Of a stretch of DNA of 64,000 nucleotides, positions 8,477-15,145 are shown piece by piece (position 1 is the stretch's first letter; the number at the start of each line of letters is the position of its first letter). Made by a program: the position numbers and the translations under genes. The notes below the pieces were generated by a model, which was not told where the DNA came from, did not search any database, and saw only the letters and a list, made by a program, of their open reading frames with translations. The stretch covers positions 62,001 through 126,000 of the forward strand of contig SFGA01000001.1 of NCBI GenBank assembly GCA_004556705.1, written 5' to 3'. The stretch comes from Ruminococcus sp. (lineage in GTDB: Bacteria; Bacillota; Clostridia; Oscillospirales; Acutalibacteraceae).

Positions 8477-10150
8477 ATGAAAGTCAAGGAGCTTGTCGGC
8501 AAGGTAAAGGGAGTGCCGTCCTACGTCAAGGAGCATTGGAACAAGCCGAACGAGGGCGAGTACCTTTCACTTTCCGAGGTGGCGGCTTATACAATAGGTC
8601 AGGCAGGTACATATATCTATATGACCTTTTCGGCTATAATGACCTTTTCCGCAACCTATTTTACAGGCTCGATTATGGGAATTTCAAACTTGGATTTTAC
8701 CGTAATCGGAATAATCGGAACGATAATCAGCTACATTCTTATCGTGTTCAATCCTGTCGGCGTTTTGATTTACGAAAACCACGGCAGACTCACGCCAAAG
8801 ATGAAACGGTTTGCGCACATTGCGTACCTGTCGGAAATTATCATCGGAATATGCTGTTATTTTATTCCGTCCGAAAGCTTTGAGTTTATCATCAAGGGCT
8901 TTCCGCAGCTTGTCGGAAACAACCTGCTTGTCGCAGGACTTACAAACTATTTCACATGGGCAGTTCGCCGTCTGTTCAGCGCAAAGTACGGCAGATTGAA
9001 GCCGATGCTTTTAGCTTGCGGCTTGCCTGCGGCGATCATTACCTCGATAATTCCTTATCTTCCGCTTCTTGAAATGAGCTACACGAAGCGTTTGATAGTT
9101 TTGAACTTCAGCTTTTCGCTTGTGCTGTTCTTCTACAATAACTTTATAGGCGTCAACGGACTTGTGGCGTTTATCACGCCGAACTCACAGGAGAGACAGC
9201 GGCTTTATTCGATAGTGCCGATTATAACGGGACTTTTCCCGTCGATTATCGGTATGGTATTACCGTTGCTCATCTCGGTAACGGGAGGCTACTTAAACCT
9301 TAAAACATATAAGGTTTTCGTTCCGATTTTCAGCTTCTTGGGCGTGCTTGTCTCGCTGTTCGTTGTAAAATGCAAGGAGCGTGTAATCGAACCGCCGATT
9401 GAAGAACGAGAAAAGGTAACGTTCTTTAAGGGCGCAAAAAACGTGCTTAAAAACAAGTATTTTTGGATTATAAACATCTCGAACACCCTCGGATTTTATC
9501 AGTGGCACATAGGAAATCTGCTTGCTTGGTGGTTTATCTATTCGTTGAGAATGGAGTGGTTTTCGGGAATTGCGGCAAATATTGTTGTTGTCGGAATGAC
9601 CGTCGGCAACATTATGTGCCCGATACTCACAAGCAAATTTGAAAAGCGTAATATCCTTCTCATTTCAAGGGCGTTGACAATTCTTATGTGCTTCGGCATA
9701 GTCCTTGCGGTAAAGACGGGAAATATCTACATTTTCCTAATTTCTCTTACGCTTAAAAACACAATTCAACCGGTCGTTGACGGCGTCAGCACGGGCCTCG
9801 GCGCAGACGTTCAAATTTACCATCAATGGCGCTTCGGAGAGCGTGCAGACTCTATGTCGAGCGTGTTCTCATGGTTCTTAAATCCCGTAACAATGGGCTT
9901 GAGCTACATTGTTCCGTATCTTCTCAAAGTCATAGGCTTTACGTCGGACTGGGACGTTCTCTATGACTCGCAAATTCTCACACATGTATTTTCAATTTAC
10001 ACCTGGGCTACGATAATTTCGCTTGTGTTCGTAACGCTTCCGTTCATTTTCTATGACTTGACAAAGGAAAAATACGAACGATGTGTTACGGAACTGAAAG
10101 AGCGTGTCGAGGGCAAGGCGAAATCAAAAGAGCAGGAGGCGGCAGTATGA
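8477..10150 (+). CDS. GPH-like MFS sugar symporter, 557 aa
   Basis: A membrane transporter with about 12 hydrophobic helices, most like the glycoside-pentoside-hexuronide:cation symporter group. It is longer than the usual 450-500 residues. The conserved membrane-loop pattern shows in YGRLKPMLLACGLP (about 178-192) after the fourth or fifth helix. The C-terminal tail is charged and cytoplasmic. I chose the ATG at 8477 because a run of G at 8465-8470 sits in front of it; an upstream in-frame start would overlap the kinase and the hairpin. The substrate is probably a pentose, arabinoside or xyloside, given the neighbours. Its stop overlaps the next gene's start (ATGA). Confidence 0.85.
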   Translation: MKVKELVGKVKGVPSYVKEHWNKPNEGEYLSLSEVAAYTIGQAGTYIYMTFSAIMTFSATYFTGSIMGISNLDFTVIGIIGTIISYILIVFNPVGVLIYENHGRLTPKMKRFAHIAYLSEIIIGICCYFIPSESFEFIIKGFPQLVGNNLLVAGLTNYFTWAVRRLFSAKYGRLKPMLLACGLPAAIITSIIPYLPLLEMSYTKRLIVLNFSFSLVLFFYNNFIGVNGLVAFITPNSQERQRLYSIVPIITGLFPSIIGMVLPLLISVTGGYLNLKTYKVFVPIFSFLGVLVSLFVVKCKERVIEPPIEEREKVTFFKGAKNVLKNKYFWIINISNTLGFYQWHIGNLLAWWFIYSLRMEWFSGIAANIVVVGMTVGNIMCPILTSKFEKRNILLISRALTILMCFGIVLAVKTGNIYIFLISLTLKNTIQPVVDGVSTGLGADVQIYHQWRFGERADSMSSVFSWFLNPVTMGLSYIVPYLLKVIGFTSDWDVLYDSQILTHVFSIYTWATIISLVFVTLPFIFYDLTKEKYERCVTELKERVEGKAKSKEQEAAV

Positions 10151-11001
10151 AAAGAAAATCAGCGATAATTCTTGCACTTGTAATTTTGATAGGCGTTCTG
10201 TTCTCGGGTTGCGGCGAGGGAATAGGGCTCGGCGACGAAACACTTGTATTTGAAAAGGGCGAAGCTTCTTGCAAGGTCAAGGAATTTTCAAACAAATCGA
10301 GCATTACCGAATTTGAAATTCCCGACGAATATGAGGGCTTACCCGTAACGGAAATTGCCGATTTTTCAGGCTGTAACCTTGAAAATGCAGAGGTTATAAA
10401 GATAGGCAAAAATGTAAGCAAGATAGGTTCTTGGGCGTTTGAAAACAATCAGAAACTCAAAATGTATGTCGTTGACCCCGAAAACGAATATTATTGCTCG
10501 GTTGACGGCGTGTTGTTTACAAAGGATATGAAGCAGTTGCTTTTCTATCCGCTTGCAAAGGACGTTACAGAGGTCGAAAAAACCGCCTCCGACGGCAAAA
10601 CGCAAAAGGTTAAGGAAAGTACATATATCGTTCCCGACGGCGTCGAAATAATCGCTACAAAGGCATTTTATAAGTGCTCTGTCATAAAGGAAATCGTACT
10701 TCCCGACAGCGTGACGGAAATTCGTGAAAAAGCGTTCTTCAAATGCTCGGCAATGGAGAATTTCTCAATTCCCGAAAATGTTACATTGATTGAAAAAGAC
10801 GCCTTCGGTTATTGCTCGTCGCTTAAAGAAATTACCATTCCAAAGGGCGTTACGGCAATTGGAGATTATGCGTTCTTCAACTGCACAAACTTGCTCACAG
10901 TAAATATGAAATGTCCGCAGGACAGCGTTTCGCTCGGCAAGGATTGGCAACCTACAAACAACGGTCTGAAAATTGACGAACTCAATATAAATTGGGAATA
11001 A
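10147..11001 (+). CDS. BspA-type leucine-rich-repeat lipoprotein, 284 aa
   Basis: A predicted surface lipoprotein. The N-terminus is MKRK plus a hydrophobic stretch ending in a lipobox, LFSGC, with the lipidated Cys near residue 20. Residues 60-275 hold several BspA/LRR_5 repeats (IPDEYEGLPVTEIADFSGC, VLPDSVTEIREKAFFKCS, IPKGVTAIGDYAFFNC). Between them is the VLFTKDMKQLLFYP insert that is common in this family. Such proteins bind surfaces, host proteins or glycans; no enzymatic role is expected. The ATG overlaps the transporter stop and GGAGG lies in the transporter's last codons, so the two are translationally coupled. It may aid substrate capture, but that is inference. Confidence 0.88.
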   Translation: MKRKSAIILALVILIGVLFSGCGEGIGLGDETLVFEKGEASCKVKEFSNKSSITEFEIPDEYEGLPVTEIADFSGCNLENAEVIKIGKNVSKIGSWAFENNQKLKMYVVDPENEYYCSVDGVLFTKDMKQLLFYPLAKDVTEVEKTASDGKTQKVKESTYIVPDGVEIIATKAFYKCSVIKEIVLPDSVTEIREKAFFKCSAMENFSIPENVTLIEKDAFGYCSSLKEITIPKGVTAIGDYAFFNCTNLLTVNMKCPQDSVSLGKDWQPTNNGLKIDELNINWE

Positions 11002-11034
11002 AAAACATAACAAGACAAGATGCACAACAAAAAT

Positions 11035-11073
11035 CCCTCGGATATAAATTCATATCCGAGGGTGTTTTTTATT
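11035..11073. terminator. Bidirectional terminator
   Basis: An 11-bp perfect stem (CCCTCGGATAT/ATATCCGAGGG) with a 6-nt loop is followed by TGTTTTTTATT on the plus strand. It separates the LRR lipoprotein gene from the convergent pseudouridine synthase gene and overlaps the latter's stop. Confidence 0.85.
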
Positions 11074-11935
11074 CTATAATCTTTTTCATATCGTCGGGCA
11101 TATCGCAAAAGAAGTGCATTTCCTCATTCTTTACGGGGTGAATAAACTGACATTCACAGCAGTGCAACGCTTGGTGGCTGATTCTCCCGTCGGGTGTGCC
11201 GTACATTGTGTCGCCCACAAGCGGTGTGCCGAGCGAGGCAAAATGAACTCTGATTTGGTGCGTTCTGCCTGTTTCAAGCTTTACTCTCAAAAGTGTGTTT
11301 TCGCCGTCATTTTTTAAGGCTGTCCAATGCGTAATCGCTTTTTCTCCACGCTCGTCAACCGTTCTTACTGTCAAAATCGGATTGGGGCGGTAGATAGGTG
11401 CGTCAATCGTGCCCTCGCCCTCATAAATGCCCGTTGCTATCGCAAGATATTGCTTTTTAATCTTGCCGGAAAGTCGGGAAGCGGCATATCTGTTCAGGGC
11501 GCAGACCATAAGTCCCGAGGTACCCTTGTCGAGCCTGCCGACAGCCCTGAAAACCGACGGTTTGCCCTCTTTTTTAAGATGAAACGCAACCGCATTTGAA
11601 AGCGTGTCGCCCAAATGATTGTGACTTTCGTGTACAGCAAGCATCGCAGGCTTGTTCAGCACCAAAATATCGTCGTCTTCATAGATTATATCAAGCGGCA
11701 TTTCAACGGGAATTGAAATGCTTTCTTTTTTGTCCGTCGGCAGATTTATTTCGAGTACGTCGCCCTCACTCATGGGGTCTATTGTCCGAATATGCTCGCC
11801 GTTTAATAATATTCCGTCGGGCGTTTGCTTCAATTTCGTGATAAGACGGTGCGAAAAACCGAGGTGCTTGAGAAAATCAAGCACCCGCCTTGATGAATAT
11901 TCATTTGGAATTGCGTATTGTAGCTTTCTTGTCAT
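11069..11935 (-). CDS. RluA-family RNA pseudouridine synthase, 288 aa
   Basis: Converts uridine to pseudouridine in rRNA or tRNA. An S4-like RNA-binding segment occupies about residues 10-75 (RRVLDFLKHLGFSHRLITKLK, GILLNGE). The catalytic domain carries VGRLDKGTSGLMV with the catalytic Asp near residue 137, then TGRTHQIRVHFASLGTPLVGD near 222-242. The family has several members per genome, so the exact site (RluD-like or YhcT/YlyB-like) is not assigned. The ATG at 11935 overlaps the stop of the upstream cca gene by one base (TGATG) and AGAGGAAA precedes it; an in-frame TTG one codon earlier is less likely. Confidence 0.93.
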   Translation of the reverse strand: MTRKLQYAIPNEYSSRRVLDFLKHLGFSHRLITKLKQTPDGILLNGEHIRTIDPMSEGDVLEINLPTDKKESISIPVEMPLDIIYEDDDILVLNKPAMLAVHESHNHLGDTLSNAVAFHLKKEGKPSVFRAVGRLDKGTSGLMVCALNRYAASRLSGKIKKQYLAIATGIYEGEGTIDAPIYRPNPILTVRTVDERGEKAITHWTALKNDGENTLLRVKLETGRTHQIRVHFASLGTPLVGDTMYGTPDGRISHQALHCCECQFIHPVKNEEMHFFCDMPDDMKKIIE

Positions 11936-13269
11936 CAAATTTCCTCTAACAAAGCCTTTGCCCTTGAAACAAGGTAGTTTTTATTGTTTTTTTCATTGTC
12001 AACCAAAACTTCAATAAATAAAATCTGCAACGCTAAATTTATATCCTTGCCGTTTGAAAAACCTAATTTTATAAGGTCGTTTCCGTCAATTTCCAAATCG
12101 GAAAGCCGATAGCACTCGTTGTTTTCGATTATTTCATCGAGCAGGTCTTGCATAACCTTGAGCTTTTCGTCGTGAGAATGGGGATCTGCCTTTGCAAGAC
12201 AATCCGCACGGCGCACTTTAATAAAATCTCTGTAATTTTCTTCTCCGACCTCGCTCAACAGAAGCTTTGCGTCGGTTTTCGTTTTCGGGCAAGGTTCTGA
12301 ATGTATGCCGATAAGCGTCGATACCTTTTCAATAGTCTTGTTATCATAGCGCATACGCTTGAGGATTTCACGGCTCATTTTAGCACCGATTGAAGCGTGG
12401 CACTTGAAATGGTCAATGCCGTCAGAGTCGGTAAATTTAGCCTTCGGCTTTCCGAAATCGTGGAAAAACATAGTTATTTTAAGCAACTTTTTACTCTCAA
12501 CGTCACGCAGAGCGTGGAGTGTGTGACAGCCTACGTCGTAAACGTGGTAAGGCGTGTGCTGTTCACAGTCGGTAAGCTCGGCAAATTCGGGGATAAATAC
12601 CTCAATAACATCGTGAAACTCACTTAAAACACCGAAAGCCTTTTTACCGCAAAGAAGCTTTGTAAATTCATCTCTAATGCGTTCAATGGCAATGTTTTTA
12701 AGCAAATCCTTTTGAGAATGTATGCACTTTGTTGTTTCATCGTCAATAGAAAAACCGAGAGTCGAAGAAAATCGGAGTGCACGCATAATCCTCAACGCAT
12801 CCTCGGAAAATCTCTTTTCGGGGTTGCCTACGCAACGGATAATCTTGTTTTCAATATCGTCTATACCGCCGAAAAGGTCGATAAGACCGTCCTCCTCGTT
12901 ATAGCAGAGCGTGTTCACCGTGAAATCACGTCTTGCAAGGTCATCCTTGAGCTTTCGGGAAAAGCTCACGCTTTCGGGGTGGCGGTTGTCAAGATAATCG
13001 CCGTCTATCCGATAAGTCGTAATTTCAAACGGTTCGTGATTGCAAATCACCGTAACCGTGCCGTGCTTAACGCCTGTTTCAACAATTCTAAAGTCTTTGA
13101 AAACTTGCATTGTCTCCTCGGGCAGGGCAGAGGTCGTAATATCAAAGTCGTTGGGAGCAACGCCCATAACCATATCACGCACGCAACCGCCGACGGCATA
13201 CGCTTCATATCCGTTCGCCTTGAGAAGCTCAATAATGCTGTTCACTTTTTCAGGCAGCTTAAAATTCAT
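11935..13269 (-). CDS. cca: CCA-adding tRNA nucleotidyltransferase with HD domain, 444 aa
   Basis: Adds or repairs the 3'-CCA end of tRNA. The polymerase-beta head shows VGGCVRDMVMG and the metal-binding DFDITT (about 27-46). The RRDFTVNTLCYN segment and RFSEDALRIMRALRFSSTLGF follow. The C-terminal half holds an HD phosphohydrolase-like domain (FFHDFGKP, about 268-275). That architecture is usual for class II enzymes of Clostridia. Some bacteria split CC- and A-addition between two enzymes, so strict A-adding activity cannot be excluded. GGTGCGAT precedes the ATG. It forms an operon with the pseudouridine synthase, a pairing of RNA-maturation functions. Confidence 0.93.
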   Translation of the reverse strand: MNFKLPEKVNSIIELLKANGYEAYAVGGCVRDMVMGVAPNDFDITTSALPEETMQVFKDFRIVETGVKHGTVTVICNHEPFEITTYRIDGDYLDNRHPESVSFSRKLKDDLARRDFTVNTLCYNEEDGLIDLFGGIDDIENKIIRCVGNPEKRFSEDALRIMRALRFSSTLGFSIDDETTKCIHSQKDLLKNIAIERIRDEFTKLLCGKKAFGVLSEFHDVIEVFIPEFAELTDCEQHTPYHVYDVGCHTLHALRDVESKKLLKITMFFHDFGKPKAKFTDSDGIDHFKCHASIGAKMSREILKRMRYDNKTIEKVSTLIGIHSEPCPKTKTDAKLLLSEVGEENYRDFIKVRRADCLAKADPHSHDEKLKVMQDLLDEIIENNECYRLSDLEIDGNDLIKLGFSNGKDINLALQILFIEVLVDNEKNNKNYLVSRAKALLEEI

Positions 13270-13321
13270 ATCGCACCTTTTTCGTCTTTATTTATACATA
13301 TTTTAATATATTTTTATTTAC

Positions 13322-13351
13322 TTGTAAACCGATATTACTTTATGTTATCAT
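13322..13351 (+). promoter_or_regulatory. Promoter of the DUF896 gene
   Basis: TTGTAA and TATCAT are 18 bp apart in the divergent region between cca and the DUF896 gene; the predicted start site is about 25 bp before the ATG at 13386. Confidence 0.45.
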
Positions 13352-13385
13352 ATAAAAGTAAAAAATACTGTAAGGGAAGATTGAA

Positions 13386-13601
13386 ATGGAAACAGAGAGA
13401 TTAAAAAGAATAAACGAATTGGCACATAAAGAAAAGACGGAGGGCTTGACCGAGGCGGAAAAAGCCGAACAGGCGAAGCTTCGTAAGGAATACCTTGCTG
13501 CGTTCAAGAAAAACCTTGTCGCACAGCTTGACAACACCTATATCGTTGACGAGCAGGGGCATAAGCGCAAGGTCCGCCGCAAAGACAGCACAATGAATTG
13601 A
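13386..13601 (+). CDS. DUF896 (YnzC-like) small helical protein, 71 aa
   Basis: A short, highly charged protein that matches DUF896: ERLKRINELAHKEK, LTEAEKAEQAKLRKEYL and VAQLDNTYIVDE in the usual order. Bacillus YnzC is a two-helix coiled hairpin that belongs to an SOS-linked neighbourhood in some species; no molecular function is firmly known. AAGGGAAG precedes the ATG. It has its own promoter and is followed, 40 bp later, by a membrane protein gene that may share the transcript. Confidence 0.92.
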   Translation: METERLKRINELAHKEKTEGLTEAEKAEQAKLRKEYLAAFKKNLVAQLDNTYIVDEQGHKRKVRRKDSTMN

Positions 13602-13641
13602 TGTTTATTAACGGTTTTTGATAATAGGAGTGTAACTTAAT

Positions 13642-14304
13642 ATGCTTATACATCGTTGCCCGTGGTGCGGAGAAGAAATAAATCCGTTAATATTTTTCAA
13701 CCGACATTCCGACAAATTGTCTGTATGCCCGAATTGTAAAAACGCCATTGCTTTATACGCAAGAAAAAACGGCAAGGGAAAGAAACCCAAGGATATAAGA
13801 ATCCTTATTCCTGCGGTAATACTGATATTGCTGATACCGTTTTGTCCGCCGTTTTCAGTAGTCCGATGGGAAAATCGGTTGTGGTTGGCGGCAATTCTAT
13901 ATTCTGCCGCAATTATTGCACTTCTGTTGCTTTTGAAAATACCATACGGTAAGAATATAAGAACGGACGATAATATTAAAGATAATCAATTTGAAAAATC
14001 AAAATGCAATATTTTATGGGAAGTGAATGGCAGCAGAGGACTTCTTTGCCCCAAAATACAGGTAGCTGAAGGGGAGATATTTCCTGCCTGCTTTACCGAT
14101 GAAAACGGGCAACCCATAAGTACAGCTCTGTGTGTTGTGCTTGAAAATATTGAATGGGCGAACAGCCGCAACTGTATCTGCGATATATCGTTTGTATCGG
14201 ATGACACTGCAAATGAAAAATTGCTTTGTCTCGGTAACCGATTTTACCTTTACCACCGCCACAGCATAATTGCCGAGGGAGCGGTAAAGCCTGCGTTTGA
14301 ATAG
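13642..14304 (+). CDS. Membrane protein with N-terminal zinc ribbon, 220 aa
   Basis: No named family recognised. Residues 6-36 form a C-x2-C...C-x2-C zinc-ribbon (CPWCGEE ... CPNCKNA). Two hydrophobic helices follow at about 53-67 and 80-98 with a short loop between them. The C-terminal 120 residues form a soluble domain with several cysteines (CNILWEV, NCICDISFV). The topology suggests a membrane-anchored cytosolic sensor or scaffold; that is inference. AGGAG lies 11 bp before the ATG, a rather long spacing. It is followed 36 bp later by a lipoprotein gene. Confidence 0.75.
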   Translation: MLIHRCPWCGEEINPLIFFNRHSDKLSVCPNCKNAIALYARKNGKGKKPKDIRILIPAVILILLIPFCPPFSVVRWENRLWLAAILYSAAIIALLLLLKIPYGKNIRTDDNIKDNQFEKSKCNILWEVNGSRGLLCPKIQVAEGEIFPACFTDENGQPISTALCVVLENIEWANSRNCICDISFVSDDTANEKLLCLGNRFYLYHRHSIIAEGAVKPAFE

Positions 14305-14340
14305 CGAAAATGTATCAAATATTACTTAACCGAGGTGTAG

Positions 14341-15105
14341 GTGTATATAATGAAAAAATATCATATTTTATATGCTTTTATATGCGTTGCTGTTTTGGGA
14401 TTGCTTGTTGGATGTTCTAAAAGTATTGAACCGCAATCGCTTCCCGAGTACGGCGACGAATTGAAATCTGTCAACGCAGAGAGTAAATTCGGTTATGTCA
14501 GATTTGAGTATATGCTTCCCGAAGATTGGGATGTATCCTATTCCGATTTTTACTCCGTATGGAGTTTTAATAAATCAATCGGCGAAATTACGCCGGCAAG
14601 CGCAATACAGATTGACGCTTGTATTCCTCAATACGGGCTCTTAATTGATAATTATGAACATCGGGGAGATGCTGTTGAAAGTATCTCCGCTAAAGAAAAA
14701 AAGGCATACAAGGAATTGTTTCGGGGAAACACACAGGCATACAAAGAAGTGTTGGAAACAGAGTATATGAAGGATAATGAATTGATGCTCTATTCTAAAG
14801 TGCTTGCCGCAAGTGACGGTATTCCCGAAATGCCGGAGTTTATTCCGAAAGATAGCTATGTGAGCGATTATTCGGTTGAATATTATGCCGCCGACGGATT
14901 TAATATTGCTGTAGTAAAGTATTCATATGATTTAGAGGGCATCATATACAAATGCATAGATTGCATAAGGGATGATATGCCGTATTTTGTGCGCGGAGGT
15001 TTTGATGATACATTATCTGTGTCCTCCGGAGACTACGCACTTTTGGTTGTAAGTACTATGACGGTTGAAGAAGATTATGAATTGACTGACGGTTGGATAA
15101 AGTGA
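14341..15105 (+). CDS. Hypothetical lipoprotein, 254 aa
   Basis: The N-terminus has a short basic region, one hydrophobic stretch and the lipobox LLVGC (Cys at about 25), so it is exported and lipid-anchored. The mature part has no motif I recognise; it contains an internal GYVRFEYMLPEDWDVSYSDF segment and a C-terminal LLVVSTMTVEEDYEL stretch, a pattern of small beta-rich surface lipoproteins. Start choice: GAGG lies 5 bp before GTG 14341, while the alternative ATG at 14350 has poorer spacing. Gene order after the zinc-ribbon membrane protein suggests a shared transcript ending at the hairpin at 15113. Confidence 0.8.
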   Translation: MYIMKKYHILYAFICVAVLGLLVGCSKSIEPQSLPEYGDELKSVNAESKFGYVRFEYMLPEDWDVSYSDFYSVWSFNKSIGEITPASAIQIDACIPQYGLLIDNYEHRGDAVESISAKEKKAYKELFRGNTQAYKEVLETEYMKDNELMLYSKVLAASDGIPEMPEFIPKDSYVSDYSVEYYAADGFNIAVVKYSYDLEGIIYKCIDCIRDDMPYFVRGGFDDTLSVSSGDYALLVVSTMTVEEDYELTDGWIK

Positions 15106-15112
15106 AACCAAA

Positions 15113-15136
15113 GGCGGCATCATTTTTGATGCCGCC
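15113..15136. terminator. Terminator between convergent genes
   Basis: GGCGGCATCA and TGATGCCGCC make a perfect 10-bp stem with a 4-nt T loop, 8 bp after the lipoprotein stop and 10 bp before the end of the convergent repeat-protein gene. The T-tract is weak on both sides. Confidence 0.7.
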
Positions 15137-15145
15137 AGATTTCTT

